Origin: Candidatus Cryptobacteroides avicola
GTDB taxonomy: Bacteria; Bacteroidota; Bacteroidia; Bacteroidales; UBA932
Direction: 5' to 3'
Length of the DNA stretch: 64,000 bases
Assembly (NCBI GenBank): GCA_017695115.1
Contig: JADILV010000012.1
Coordinates: forward strand, 27,742-91,741
The translations under genes and the position numbers were made by a program. Positions 1-9,589 of the stretch are shown piece by piece. The notes beneath the pieces were generated by a model. The model searched no databases. It was not told the DNA's origin and saw only the letters and a list, made by a program, of their open reading frames with translations. Each line of letters begins with the position of its first letter. Position 1 is the stretch's first letter.

Positions 1-731
1 CTGGTCCCCATGATCACGCCCTCGAGAGGAGTAAAGCCCATGGAAGTGTCGATGGACTTTCCGTTGGCTACCGCAGTGATAGAGCTTCCGTTGCCAAGAT
101 GGCAGGTGATGATCTTGGAATTGTTGAGTTCAAGCCCGGTAAACCGTGCGCCTTTCTCTGAAACGAACTTGTGGCTTGTGCCATGGAAGCCGTACCTTCT
201 GATACGGTATTTCTCGTAGTATTCATACGGAAGGGCATACATATAGGCGTATGCCGGCATTGTCTGATGGAAAGCAGTGTCGAACACAGCCACCTGCGGA
301 ACATCGGGAAGCGCTTCCGAAACCGCCCTGATACCCAGAAGGTTGGCCGGGTTGTGAAGCGGGGCTATGTCGCTACACCTGACTATCTGCTCTATGACTT
401 TGTCATCGATAAGCTTGCTGCAGAAGAATTCTTCTCCGCCGTGTACCACACGGTGGCCGACGGCTTCAATGTCTTCAAGGGTCTCGAGCACCCCGTACTC
501 CTTATCCAGCAATGCCTCCAGGACGACCTTTATACCGACCGTATGGTCCGCGATAGGCATTTCCTTGACGTATTTTTCCTTTCCTGCGGCCTGATGCTTT
601 ATGCAGCCCGTCTCCATACCGACCCTCTCGACAAGTCCTTTTGCAAGAAGATCGTAGACATCATCGTTCTTCATATCGAGAAGCTGGTACTTCAAAGAAG
701 AGCTTCCACAGTTCAAAACCAGAATGATCAT
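1..731 (-). CDS. ackA: Acetate kinase (N-terminal 243 residues; rest lies beyond the window)
   Basis: Acetate kinase converts acetyl phosphate and ADP to acetate and ATP in the cytoplasm, the substrate-level phosphorylation step of acetate fermentation. Translating the minus strand from ATG at 729-731 gives an open frame running off the window edge. It begins with the family start [12 protein letters not shown], then shows GHRVVHGG (the substrate-binding arginine region), FDTAFH (catalytic Asp), GFHGTSH (active-site His), HLGNGSS (phosphate loop) and [11 protein letters not shown]. About 60% of the usual 400 residues are visible. The partner gene pta is not seen upstream, because comEC diverges from here; it may lie past the edge. 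No frameshift is seen in the visible part. Confidence 0.95.
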   Translation of the reverse strand, partial: MIILVLNCGSSSLKYQLLDMKNDDVYDLLAKGLVERVGMETGCIKHQAAGKEKYVKEMPIADHTVGIKVVLEALLDKEYGVLETLEDIEAVGHRVVHGGEEFFCSKLIDDKVIEQIVRCSDIAPLHNPANLLGIRAVSEALPDVPQVAVFDTAFHQTMPAYAYMYALPYEYYEKYRIRRYGFHGTSHKFVSEKGARFTGLELNNSKIITCHLGNGSSITAVANGKSIDTSMGFTPLEGVIMGT

Positions 732-781
732 ATAATGAAAGTTTTAAAATTTTCCCGGTAAAATATTTCAATACAAACGTA

Positions 782-789
782 CAAAGTTA
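782..789 (-). promoter_or_regulatory. Candidate -7 element for ackA
   Basis: The minus strand reads TAACTTTG, an exact match to the Bacteroidota -7 consensus TAnnTTTG, about 50 bases upstream of the ackA start. The nearest TTTG-like -33 element is 22 bases further upstream, slightly too far, so the assignment is tentative. Confidence 0.45.
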
Positions 790-827
790 TAAAAATAATA
801 ACTATTTTCGCCAAAAATCAGAAGAAT

Positions 828-1994
828 ATGAAGGGTGAGGGGAAGGAACTGACTGATTTCGCTTTATTGTTCACCGCCGGAGCCGCAGCCGGGCTGTTCA
901 TGGCACCGGAGTACGGCCAGGCCCATACGGCGGCCGTCATATCTTTCTTCGCATCCGTATCCCTGGCGCTGTATCCTGCCTTAATCCTCAAGAAAACGAA
1001 TCATGGGGAAATCCGTAATGACATATTGGTCCCATACATGCTCAGGGCCGCATTTTTCTGTACCGGGCTGTACTGCGCCTGCATTTCCGCGCTTTCCGAA
1101 GGCTTTACGGGCGACGCAGGAGGGCAATGGTTCCTGCAGGCGGCAGCAGGCCGTTCCGCCAGCCGTCTCAAGGCGATAATCGGCAGCATCCCTTTCAGGG
1201 ACAGGGAAAGCAATGCGCTTATCCTCGCCCTTATCACAGGGGACAAGACAGAACTTCCGACGCAGATCAGCACATCGTTCCGCATCAGCGGAGCCTCCCA
1301 TATCCTAGCTCTGTCAGGCATGCATCTCGGGGTAGTCTATATCATACTTTCCCGCGTGTTTTCCGTAATCGGCAACTCGCCGGCAGCAACAAGGGCACGC
1401 TCCGCCATGACAATAGCCGTAGCAGGATTCTATACCATGATGACAGGGGCAGGAGCATCAATAGTGCGTGCATTCCTTTTCATAACGCTCAACGAAACCG
1501 CCAGATGTACAGGAAGGAAGAGACTGCCTATGAACGTCTTCAGCGCTGCGCTTATAATCCAGGCGGCATTGTCTCCGGAGGTGCTGGGTTCGGTAAGTTT
1601 CCAGCTTTCGTATCTGGCCATGGCCGGAATCTATATACTGTACCCGAAAATGCAGAAATGGTACAAAGAACCGCAGGCAAAGAAGACAGGAAACCCTCTG
1701 TGGAGACAGATAAACAATGTCCGGCCGATGAAAAGACTGTGGGACATGGCCGCGATGTCGATTTCCTGCCAGATATTCACGGCTCCTGCAGCATGGTACT
1801 ATTTCGGCACATTCCCGCCTTATTTTCTGATAACCAACCTTATAGCCGTACCACTTTCAACTGCCGCCATCAACCTTTCCATCCCCGTGATCATTCTCTG
1901 GCCGCTCGGGCTCTGTCCGGACATACTGATAGAAGCGGACAACGCCGTTATCCGTGCCATGTGCAAGTCCCTTGAAATAATCAGCGGACTGTAA
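828..1994 (+). CDS. ComEC/Rec2-family membrane protein, short form
   Basis: The 388-residue product is a polytopic membrane protein carrying the ComEC/Rec2 competence signature: a GDKTELP segment followed by FRISGASHILALSGMHLG at about residues 148-165, then several hydrophobic helices. In naturally transformable bacteria ComEC forms the inner-membrane channel for single-stranded DNA. Full-length members usually also carry a soluble N-terminal domain and a C-terminal metallo-beta-lactamase domain. Neither is obvious here, so this is a minimal channel-only form. The gene is convergent with apbE and overlaps its 3' end by 14 bases. Whether this organism takes up DNA cannot be judged from the window. 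Confidence 0.82.
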   Translation: MKGEGKELTDFALLFTAGAAAGLFMAPEYGQAHTAAVISFFASVSLALYPALILKKTNHGEIRNDILVPYMLRAAFFCTGLYCACISALSEGFTGDAGGQWFLQAAAGRSASRLKAIIGSIPFRDRESNALILALITGDKTELPTQISTSFRISGASHILALSGMHLGVVYIILSRVFSVIGNSPAATRARSAMTIAVAGFYTMMTGAGASIVRAFLFITLNETARCTGRKRLPMNVFSAALIIQAALSPEVLGSVSFQLSYLAMAGIYILYPKMQKWYKEPQAKKTGNPLWRQINNVRPMKRLWDMAAMSISCQIFTAPAAWYYFGTFPPYFLITNLIAVPLSTAAINLSIPVIILWPLGLCPDILIEADNAVIRAMCKSLEIISGL

Positions 1995-3054
1995 TGCCGT
2001 CCGAAGCCCACGTCTCCATCCGGTCACCGTCGCTGTAGATAAGATACCCTTCAATATCAGGTTCGGAACCGATGAATTCCTTTGCCGCTTCCACCCCGAT
2101 GACCATACAATAGGTCGCAAGCGCATCCGCCAGTGCGGCATCCGGGGCAATGACGGTAGCGCTGAGAAGCGAATGTGACACAGGATAACCGGTACGCGGG
2201 TCGACGGTATGCGCATATTTCCTGCCGTCCTTCACATAGAATTTCCTGTAGTTGCCGGAAGTGACCACACCGCAGGGTTCGGGACCGGCTTCGATCGTAC
2301 CCTGCAGGGCGGCTCCGGGGATATTGTTCCCGTCCTCGGGTCTGTCCACCCCTATGGACCAGGGCTTTCCTTCCGGATTCAGACCGCTGCAGAAAATCTC
2401 GCCGCCTATGTTCACCAGCATATCCTCCACGCCGAGCCCTTTCAGATAATCCGCGACAAGATCGCAGCTGTACCCCTGGGCCACGGCATTGTAATTGAGA
2501 GACGGCAACGGGCCTCGTACGTTTTCAAGCAGGAGAGCCTCCGGAGAGACCCTGCCGTCCTTTCCCGGCTCCATCCTGGGTTTGAGACGGTCCATTCCGC
2601 AGGACTCCACCGTTTCCGCGACTTCGGATGCAGAAGGCAGGGAATCGGTGGTAAAGCCGAACCCCCATATATCGAAAAGAGGTGCCGCCGCCACATCCAC
2701 GGCCCCGTCCGTTTCCTTATAATATCCGTACGACTTGTTGTAGATATCCACGAAAATATTGTCGGGAACTACACTCTCTCCGGAATTGAACCTGCTCAGA
2801 AGGGACCCTTTGTTATAGCCGGAAACGGAATTGTCCACACAAAGAAGGACAGAATCGATTCCTGCCTTGATCTTCTCCGGACCGCATTTCCTTTCAACGG
2901 TCCCCATGTCAAGTTTTACGATATATGTACCGCCCTGGGCGTATCCGCTGATGGAAACATAACGGGCTTCTCCGGTGCATGCATATAAGGTCAGCAGGCC
3001 GGCAGCCACGACGGCGGCACGGCAGATATTTGCGAAAGAAACGTGAATTTTCAT
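1981..3054 (-). CDS. apbE: FAD:protein FMN transferase (ApbE family), lipoprotein
   Basis: ApbE attaches FMN to threonine residues of exported or membrane flavoproteins such as the RnfG and NqrC subunits, acting on the periplasmic side. The start at 3054 is preferred over a longer frame because it gives a clean lipoprotein signal ending in the lipobox LYAC near residue 26. Family motifs are complete: DNSVSGYNKGSLLSRFN, TDGAVDVAAAPLFDIWGFG, VNIGGEI, GVVTSGNYRKFY, HTVDPRTGYP and ADALATYCMVIG, the last two forming the metal and FAD site. Length (357 residues) is typical. No rnf or nqr target genes are in the window. Confidence 0.94.
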   Translation of the reverse strand: MKIHVSFANICRAAVVAAGLLTLYACTGEARYVSISGYAQGGTYIVKLDMGTVERKCGPEKIKAGIDSVLLCVDNSVSGYNKGSLLSRFNSGESVVPDNIFVDIYNKSYGYYKETDGAVDVAAAPLFDIWGFGFTTDSLPSASEVAETVESCGMDRLKPRMEPGKDGRVSPEALLLENVRGPLPSLNYNAVAQGYSCDLVADYLKGLGVEDMLVNIGGEIFCSGLNPEGKPWSIGVDRPEDGNNIPGAALQGTIEAGPEPCGVVTSGNYRKFYVKDGRKYAHTVDPRTGYPVSHSLLSATVIAPDAALADALATYCMVIGVEAAKEFIGSEPDIEGYLIYSDGDRMETWASDGITVR

Positions 3055-3075
3055 GGCATCACACAAGTATTTGGG

Positions 3076-3083
3076 CAAATATA
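3076..3083 (-). promoter_or_regulatory. Candidate -7 element for apbE
   Basis: The minus strand reads TATATTTG, an exact TAnnTTTG match, 21 bases upstream of the apbE start. No clear TTTG lies at the expected -33 distance. Confidence 0.45.
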
Positions 3084-3151
3084 GAGGATTTTCAACGAAT
3101 TTTATGCATCTTTGCAAGAATGTATTTTTTAACAGGACGAAGCATATCAGA

Positions 3152-4399
3152 ATGACGATGACAATCAGGAAAGCACATCTTGCATTGGCCGCAGCCATGG
3201 CTGCCTCAGCCTTGATCTCCTGCAAGAAAGACGAAGACACGACTACCCTCCCCTATCTTGACGGTACAGTAAGCGTAGATTTCGAACCGGCCCTGCCGGA
3301 ATACATCCTTGCGAATGACGACACAGAATATACCATGACGCCTAAAGGGGCTTCCCATCCGGACGGTCTGGGAGTAGGCTACCAGTGGAAAGTCTCCCCA
3401 TCGGAAAGCGACAGCTATACTGTAACAAAAGAAGAAGATGAGGACGGGGACGGAGCCTTCGCCTACAATTTCGCAGACTACAACAAGGATACGCTCAGGA
3501 CCATCACTGTGACATGCCAGGCATTTGCCGACGGCTACTCCAGCCTGTCCGCATCATATTACGTCACGGTAGTGAACTACGGAGAGAAAGGCTCCATCCA
3601 GCGTGCCGGATATGATTTCAAGAACGGAAGTTCCGTAACGGACACCAGGGACGGCAACAAGTACCTTTGCTACGAAGCTCCGGACAATAAGACATGGATG
3701 CAGCAGAACCTCGCATACGCGGGGGCTTCCGGCGAAGACGCTATCGGCGCTCCGTACATGGACGCTGAAGCCATGTCCAATGTATTCGGGAGATTCTATA
3801 CGTGGAACGAAGCGACAGGAGGCAATGCGGGTTCCGACGGAAGCGCCATACAGGGAATCTGCCCGGACGGATGGCATATACCTTCTGACGATGAATGGAC
3901 AGAACTTGCGGAAGCTACAATGGCAAGCGTCCATACGTCCTGGAGAGACGGACTTGAAGAAGGGGAAACAGGTCTCAGGAACGGCGAGGACTGGTCAAGG
4001 GACGGATACAGGATCAGCAAGGAATTCATGGCCGGAGAAAAGCTCGATCCGTCAGTACCGGACACTGATGAAGACTATGACAGTGACATAAACTACGGGA
4101 AAGAAGCCAGAAGCGCCACTTTCAACACGGACACGGAACTCTGGCCGTATGTGAATGAAGTGGGCGACCCTACAAACAACAGCGGCATATCGGCCATACC
4201 GGCAGGCTATGCACGCAGGACAAACGGGCTGTGGAGCTACAACGGAGTATTCGAATACGCAATTTTCTGGACTTCATCCGTAGACGAAGCCACAGGAAAG
4301 GCTATCTGCCGTGTAATCAACAACGAAAGCCCTGTCGTCTATAAAGATGCACGCGACAAAGAGACCTTTGCCGCTTCCGTACGCTGTGTCAAAGATTAA
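3152..4399 (+). CDS. FISUMP-domain surface lipoprotein
   Basis: A predicted lipoprotein of about 415 residues. The start at 3152 was chosen because it gives a compact signal peptide ending in the lipobox ALISC; a longer frame from 3053 would bury the signal. The middle resembles a bacterial Ig-like or PKD-type domain. The C-terminal half is a Fibrobacter succinogenes major paralogous (FISUMP) domain: the residue block around KTWMQQNLAYAG, GRFYTWNEA, CPDGWHIPSDDEW and the final IFWTSS and VRCVKD. These proteins are abundant on Bacteroidota surfaces but their function is not established. The gene diverges from apbE and lies just upstream of lemA. Confidence 0.85.
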   Translation: MTMTIRKAHLALAAAMAASALISCKKDEDTTTLPYLDGTVSVDFEPALPEYILANDDTEYTMTPKGASHPDGLGVGYQWKVSPSESDSYTVTKEEDEDGDGAFAYNFADYNKDTLRTITVTCQAFADGYSSLSASYYVTVVNYGEKGSIQRAGYDFKNGSSVTDTRDGNKYLCYEAPDNKTWMQQNLAYAGASGEDAIGAPYMDAEAMSNVFGRFYTWNEATGGNAGSDGSAIQGICPDGWHIPSDDEWTELAEATMASVHTSWRDGLEEGETGLRNGEDWSRDGYRISKEFMAGEKLDPSVPDTDEDYDSDINYGKEARSATFNTDTELWPYVNEVGDPTNNSGISAIPAGYARRTNGLWSYNGVFEYAIFWTSSVDEATGKAICRVINNESPVVYKDARDKETFAASVRCVKD

Positions 4400-4418
4400 T
4401 GAAAACAATAATGAAAAT

Positions 4419-5012
4419 ATGAAAAAAAGTACTCTTATAACGGTGACTGCAATAGTCATCATAGTCCTTGCTCTGTTTTTCTGGGTCAAAAATTCCTATA
4501 ACGGGCTTGTAAAGGCTGATGAACAGGTGAAGGCAGCATGGTCCCAGGTGGAAAATGTATATCAGCGCAGGGCTGACCTGATCCCGAATCTGGTCGCCAC
4601 AGTGAAAGGTTATGCCGAACACGAGTCAGAAACGCTTGAAAGCGTGGTGGAGGCAAGATCCAAGGCCACACAGGTGAGCGTTGACCCGGAAAACCTGGAC
4701 CCAGACAGGATAGCGGAATACCAGGCGGCACAGGGAGAGCTTTCACAGGCCCTCGGAAGACTGATCATGCTGCAGGAGAATTATCCTGACCTGAAAGCCA
4801 ACCAGAACTTCAGGGATCTGCAGGCCCAGCTTGAAGGTACGGAGAACAGAATCGCTACCGAGCGGATGAAATTCAACGAAACCGCCAGAAGCTACAATAC
4901 AATGGTAAGGAGCTTCCCGAAAAACATCTTCGCTTCGATGTTCGGATTCGAGGCCAAAGGCTATTTCGAAGCGTCAGAAGGGGCACAGACCGCACCTAAA
5001 GTGGAATTCTAG
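4419..5012 (+). CDS. lemA: LemA family membrane protein
   Basis: The 197-residue protein has one N-terminal membrane helix (about residues 6-24) and the LemA signature NSYNGLVKADEQVKAAWSQV followed by the conserved RRADLIPNLV. The rest is predicted to be a helical bundle. The start at 4419 is favoured because the 24 upstream in-frame residues overlap the end of the FISUMP gene and lack family similarity. LemA proteins often occur with TPM-domain proteins, as here, where two follow directly (gaps of 1 and 11 bases). Their function is unclear; a role in envelope maintenance is proposed for relatives. Confidence 0.93.
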   Translation: MKKSTLITVTAIVIIVLALFFWVKNSYNGLVKADEQVKAAWSQVENVYQRRADLIPNLVATVKGYAEHESETLESVVEARSKATQVSVDPENLDPDRIAEYQAAQGELSQALGRLIMLQENYPDLKANQNFRDLQAQLEGTENRIATERMKFNETARSYNTMVRSFPKNIFASMFGFEAKGYFEASEGAQTAPKVEF

Positions 5013-5013
5013 G

Positions 5014-5460
5014 ATGAAAGCGAAAGACTTCCTCTCAGCGCAGCAGCAGGAAAGACTGGTTGTCGCAATCAAGGAGGCAGAGAAAAACACTTCCGGAGAA
5101 ATCCGGATACATCTTGACGACACCTGCTCCGGTAACCCGATGAAAAGGGCCGGGCAGGTGTTCCATTTTCTGCGCATGGACAGGACCGCACTCAGGAACG
5201 GGGTACTCATATATCTGGCCTGCGAATCGAAGGTATTCGCCATCATCGGGGACAAGGGCATAAACGAAGCTGTACCGGAAGGGTTCTGGAATGACATAAA
5301 AGAGAGCATGACAGGGTACTTCAGAAAAGGGGAATTCACGGAAGGGCTTGAAAGCGCTGTCCTTGCCGTAGGTGAAAAACTCAAATCCTATTTCCCTTAC
5401 AGCAAGGATGATGTCAACGAACAGCCTGACGACATATCATTCGGCGGGAACAACAAATAA
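5014..5460 (+). CDS. Small TPM-domain protein without signal peptide
   Basis: This 148-residue protein covers a single TPM domain (formerly DUF477), with the sequence NTSGEIRIHLDD early, NGVLIYLACESKVFAIIGDKGI in the centre and a C-terminal helical stretch ending in AVGEKLKSYFP. No signal peptide or membrane segment is seen, so it may be cytoplasmic, unlike the larger TPM protein encoded next. The gene starts 1 base after lemA, so the two are very likely co-transcribed and possibly translationally coupled. The molecular function of TPM domains is not settled; a phosphatase activity was reported for a plant member. Confidence 0.88.
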   Translation: MKAKDFLSAQQQERLVVAIKEAEKNTSGEIRIHLDDTCSGNPMKRAGQVFHFLRMDRTALRNGVLIYLACESKVFAIIGDKGINEAVPEGFWNDIKESMTGYFRKGEFTEGLESAVLAVGEKLKSYFPYSKDDVNEQPDDISFGGNNK

Positions 5461-5471
5461 TCACTATTTCC

Positions 5472-6296
5472 ATGCTCAAGACCGTAAAAAAACATATACT
5501 GACTGCAACTCTGCTGGTGCTGCCGGCCATATCATGCCTGGCCATACCGTCCAGGCCCTCCCCGCAAAGACTGGTGAATGATTTCGCCGGAATATTCACC
5601 CCGCAACAGGCCGGCCTGCTGGAAAGAGAGCTGGTGGCTTTTGATGATTCTACATCAAACCAGATAACTGTCGTGACCGTCAATGACCTTGAAGGGTATT
5701 CCGCATCCGAATATGCTACAAGAATAGGTCTTGACTGGAAAGTGGGCTCTGCAGAATTCGACAACGGTCTGGTCCTGCTTATAAAGCCAAAGACACCTGA
5801 CTCAAACGGGCAGGTCGCCATAAGTGTAGGGTACGGGCTTGAAGGGGCCATACCGGATGCATACGCAAAACGCATAATCGAAAACGAACTTATCCCGCAT
5901 TTCAAACAGGACGATTATTTCGGAGGTGCGGCGGCAGCCTGCGAAGTGCTGATGAAGCTGGCTTCGGGAGAGATTTCCGAACCGCGCAGCAGAGACGATG
6001 ATGATGCAGGAGGCGTGCTTGCCTTTTTCATATTTCTGATATTTGTGATTATTGTAGCCGTGGTTGCAGCCAGATACGATAAATGGAACAACAACGGCCG
6101 CAGAGGCGGAGGCGGGAACTACCGCGACGGCAGCGATGTCATGGATGCGATAATCATCGGAAGCCTGCTCGGCAGTGGGCGCGGAGGACGTTCTTCATGG
6201 GGCGGCTCCAGCGGTGGATTCGGAGGTTTCGGTGGCGGATTCGGTGGCTTCGGAGGAGGTTCTTTCGGAGGAGGCGGAGCTTCCGGAAGCTGGTAG
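5472..6296 (+). CDS. TPM-domain protein with glycine-rich tail (YgcG-like)
   Basis: The 274-residue product starts with a cleavable signal peptide, followed by a TPM domain (about residues 30-165; PQRLVNDFAGIFTPQQ at the start and ISVGYGLEGAIPDAYA in the core). One membrane helix follows (about residues 180-200), then a low-complexity tail rich in glycine, serine and phenylalanine. This is the classic YgcG architecture, placing the TPM domain in the periplasm. It is the last gene of the lemA-TPM-TPM group and faces lolA-like convergently. Confidence 0.9.
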   Translation: MLKTVKKHILTATLLVLPAISCLAIPSRPSPQRLVNDFAGIFTPQQAGLLERELVAFDDSTSNQITVVTVNDLEGYSASEYATRIGLDWKVGSAEFDNGLVLLIKPKTPDSNGQVAISVGYGLEGAIPDAYAKRIIENELIPHFKQDDYFGGAAAACEVLMKLASGEISEPRSRDDDDAGGVLAFFIFLIFVIIVAVVAARYDKWNNNGRRGGGGNYRDGSDVMDAIIIGSLLGSGRGGRSSWGGSSGGFGGFGGGFGGFGGGSFGGGGASGSW

Positions 6297-6325
6297 TTCA
6301 GGAAAACCCATAAAAAATATATGGC

Positions 6326-6988
6326 TTACCGCAAATCGGTTATTATCCAGTCCGGGCCGAGAGATTTTTCATCAAAAGAAAAACGGTCTGCATCACCTTT
6401 CGGGCCATATCTGAAGTCTGAAATCATGAAATCGGTTACGGTACCGTCCGCAGCAGCGATGGACGCGCCTATAAGGATATCGCTGTCCGGCTGGCCGGAC
6501 CTGAAATAAAGCGTCACGCTCCTGAACTGCGGATACGACTTCGGGGTCAGGTCTACCTTTATGGCTTTCTCCCCGGAATACTCGGTACCGGACTGTGAAG
6601 ACACCTCGAAAAAAGCTGTAAGACGACGCAGAAGTATCGCCGGATTGGCTGACAGATCTTCAGAATGACTGTCATAGGACTCTATCACCATCTCCTCCGC
6701 TTTCCTGTCCAGAGTCCATCGGGTCGTACCGTCACAATAGATTTCCATCCCGTTGACATCAAGTATAAATGCATCCCCCTGAAGGACAACATTCCCCTGG
6801 CCGGTCATGCTGACATTGCCGTTCAATGCCCTATACGTATAGGAGAAGGCGATTTCCGATGAATCAACCCTGTTTTCCAGCCTTTCAAGAGGATAGTACG
6901 GAACTGCAGCGCCGGCCATACCGTACCGGCTTCCCGACAGTAAGGCCATCACTGTCAGGGATACTGAAAATATCGTTTTCAGGTTCAT
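6326..6988 (-). CDS. LolA-like outer membrane lipoprotein carrier protein
   Basis: A 220-residue secreted protein with an N-terminal signal peptide (residues 1-26). The body shows the LolA-like pattern: an early ISFSYTY-type strand, GQGNVVLQGDAFILDVNGMEIYCDG with CDG before TTRWTLDR, and a late FRSVTLYFRSG strand. LolA carries lipoproteins across the periplasm to the outer membrane. Bacteroidota LolA-like proteins are divergent, so the call is by fold pattern rather than close identity. The gene begins 4 bases after ftsK ends, an arrangement consistent with co-transcription. Confidence 0.82.
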   Translation of the reverse strand: MNLKTIFSVSLTVMALLSGSRYGMAGAAVPYYPLERLENRVDSSEIAFSYTYRALNGNVSMTGQGNVVLQGDAFILDVNGMEIYCDGTTRWTLDRKAEEMVIESYDSHSEDLSANPAILLRRLTAFFEVSSQSGTEYSGEKAIKVDLTPKSYPQFRSVTLYFRSGQPDSDILIGASIAAADGTVTDFMISDFRYGPKGDADRFSFDEKSLGPDWIITDLR

Positions 6989-6992
6989 GCCT

Positions 6993-9533
6993 TTATTTCA
7001 TATAAGCCTTCAATATGTCATCCAGTTCGGCAAGGTCGCTTATAAGCACCTGACGAGGTTTGGAGCCTTCCTGCGGCCCGACTATTCCGGCAGCTTCGAG
7101 CTGGTCCATTACACGTCCGGCGCGGGCATAGCCCATACCCAGCTTGCGCTGCAAGGTAGAAGTGGAGCCTTGCTGATATGTGACTACCATCTTGGCTGCC
7201 TCTTCGAACATCGCATCAAGATTCTGCATGTCTACCATCTCACCGGCCCCGGCGTCACCGTTTTCAGACTGGAGTTCAGGCAGATAGTATGGAGTATTGC
7301 AGCAGGCATGGAAACCTGTCTGTTTTCCGATGAACTCCGTGACCCTGTTTATTTCCTCCATGTTTATCAGGGCGCACTGCACCCTCTCCATGTCCACACC
7401 TGCATAGTAGAGCATATCACCCTTTCCGATAAGCTTTTCTGCTCCGGGCTTGTCGAGGATGGTGGCGGAATCCACTCTGGTAACTACCCTGAAGGCTATA
7501 CGTGTAGGGAAGTTGGTCTTGATAAGGCCGGTGATGACATCCACCGAAGGACGCTGGGTAGCTATTATTACATGGATACCGGCCGCACGGCCTTTCTGGG
7601 CAAGACGGATGATCGATGAAGTGATGCTCCGGGCCTGGCTTCTCGATTCGGCCCCCATGCCGCCTGACATGATAAGGTCGGCATACTCGTCTATTACTAC
7701 CACAATATACGGAAGGAAATGGTGTCCTTCAGTAGGAAGAAGACGGCGGTCGGTATATTTCTCGTTATAGAGCTTGATGTTGTTGACCCCGGACTTGCTC
7801 AGGAGCAGATACCTCTCGTCCATCTCCAGACATAAGGAGCGGAGTATCTCGTCAGCCTGCTTGGGATGCTTTACGATGGCGTTGTCCTGCTCGTCGCTCT
7901 CGCTCGCTGCAGTAGGCATCACTGCCAGATAATGCTTCAGCAGCCTGGCGTATGAAGAGAACTCTACCATCTTCGGGTCTATGAAGACGAATTTCAGTTC
8001 CGACGGATGTTTTGCATAAAGAAGCGACGTGATTATGACATTCAGGCCCACGGACTTGCCCTGCTTTGTGGCTCCGGCGACCAGCAGATGCGGAGCGTCG
8101 GCCAGGTCGAATACCTTGACCTTCTGCATGATGGTATAGCCCAAGGCTATCGGCAGCTCTGCCTTGCTGTTCCGGAAAGTATCGTCATTCAGCATGGCCT
8201 TCAGCGGAACTATCGACGGCCTGTCATTTGCCACCTCTATACCCACGGAATCCGTAAGAATCACTACACGTACACCTTTGATCCTCAACGCTATGGCGAT
8301 ATCCTCCTCAAGATTCTTGATAGCCGACACCTTCACCCCCGGCGCAGGGACCACCTTGTACAGGGTGACAGTCGGACCTACGCAGGCAGAGACTTTCTCT
8401 ACCTGGATCTTATAGTTCAGAAGAGTAGCGCGTATCTTGTTGTTATTACGCTCAAGTTCTTCCGGTGCTACTTCATAACGGCCTTCTTTATAGTCCTCCA
8501 GAAGATCAAGCGAAGGGAACTGATAATTTTCAAGCCCCTCTTTTGTATCGATACGGGGAAGCTCTTTGGTAACATCGGAAAATTCCGGTCCCTGTATCAC
8601 TTCAAGAGAGTCTTCCGCCTTCATTTCGGCGACAGACATATCCTGAGCCGGCGGAAACTCCGGTTCCGCGGGAACAGTTCCAGTTTCATCCGGACCCGAC
8701 AAAGAATCAAGGGCAGCAACGTCATCCGTCCATGTCTCCGGCGCAGAAGCCCCGAACCTCTCAGCCGCACTTGGCACCGGTTCTATATACATCTGATCTT
8801 CAGACACATCCTCCTGTCCATCGGAAACTTCACCGGCAGGAATCCCGTCTGAAGTCTCCGCCGGCTGCTCCCTCCTGTCACCGAGAGTAACCAGCCATCT
8901 TGAAAACCTTCCGCTCGCATAGAGCAGCCAAAGGACCACGAATACAGCCAGCACTACGGCAGTGACTATCTTCCCTATCATATTCACGAAGAAAGCCGAA
9001 ATCTCGGCACCGCAGTCACCGCCCAGACCACCTCCGAACATGATGTCCGGTCCGGACAGGGATGAAATGAAAGAAAGGATAACGGACACAAGGAGAGCTC
9101 CGGAAACGGTTTCTACCAGTGTCTTCACCAACCCGACATCCCGCTTCCTGAAAAAGAGTCTTATGGAGACCGCGGCAAGCAGAATCACCATCGCGTAGCT
9201 TCCCAGGCCGAAGCAGCGTCCGACAAGGAAACGGCCCCATCTGTAGCCGAGCTTCCCTCCCATATTATGGGCCGAAACATCCTGTCCGAGCATATCCGGC
9301 TCTGACAGCAGGCTCTGGTCCGATTTCCATGTAAAAAGATAGGATGTGACGGACACGAACGTGAATACGGCCAATACTCCTACAAGCAGGCCTGTCACTT
9401 TCATCAGCCTTATACGTTTGTCTTCCGGCAGCCGGCTCCATTTTTCCTTGATTGAAAAACGGCCGGAAGAAGTCTTTTCCGGCGTGGACTGCCTGGAGGT
9501 CTTTGAAGCTTTATCCTGTGGTTTCCTGTGCAT
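6993..9533 (-). CDS. ftsK: DNA translocase FtsK/SpoIIIE
   Basis: FtsK pumps double-stranded DNA at the septum and coordinates chromosome dimer resolution with division. The 846-residue protein has an N-terminal membrane region with several helices (about residues 40-210), an acidic linker, and a motor domain with Walker A GATKQGKSV (about residue 485) and Walker B VVVIDEYADLI (about residue 614). A C-terminal winged-helix gamma domain (LQRKLGMGYARAGRVMDQLE) reads polarity sequences. Length and order match Bacteroidota FtsK. It lies between DUF4290 and lolA-like in one minus-strand run. Confidence 0.96.
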   Translation of the reverse strand: MHRKPQDKASKTSRQSTPEKTSSGRFSIKEKWSRLPEDKRIRLMKVTGLLVGVLAVFTFVSVTSYLFTWKSDQSLLSEPDMLGQDVSAHNMGGKLGYRWGRFLVGRCFGLGSYAMVILLAAVSIRLFFRKRDVGLVKTLVETVSGALLVSVILSFISSLSGPDIMFGGGLGGDCGAEISAFFVNMIGKIVTAVVLAVFVVLWLLYASGRFSRWLVTLGDRREQPAETSDGIPAGEVSDGQEDVSEDQMYIEPVPSAAERFGASAPETWTDDVAALDSLSGPDETGTVPAEPEFPPAQDMSVAEMKAEDSLEVIQGPEFSDVTKELPRIDTKEGLENYQFPSLDLLEDYKEGRYEVAPEELERNNNKIRATLLNYKIQVEKVSACVGPTVTLYKVVPAPGVKVSAIKNLEEDIAIALRIKGVRVVILTDSVGIEVANDRPSIVPLKAMLNDDTFRNSKAELPIALGYTIMQKVKVFDLADAPHLLVAGATKQGKSVGLNVIITSLLYAKHPSELKFVFIDPKMVEFSSYARLLKHYLAVMPTAASESDEQDNAIVKHPKQADEILRSLCLEMDERYLLLSKSGVNNIKLYNEKYTDRRLLPTEGHHFLPYIVVVIDEYADLIMSGGMGAESRSQARSITSSIIRLAQKGRAAGIHVIIATQRPSVDVITGLIKTNFPTRIAFRVVTRVDSATILDKPGAEKLIGKGDMLYYAGVDMERVQCALINMEEINRVTEFIGKQTGFHACCNTPYYLPELQSENGDAGAGEMVDMQNLDAMFEEAAKMVVTYQQGSTSTLQRKLGMGYARAGRVMDQLEAAGIVGPQEGSKPRQVLISDLAELDDILKAYMK

Positions 9534-9589
9534 CAGCAGATTACTTTTCCGATGGGATTCAATGGATTGAATATGGCGAATCCGTATTG

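Noticed and set aside
171..761. 196-codon plus-strand ORF at the window start
   Set aside because: It is antisense to acetate kinase, whose motifs are unmistakable.
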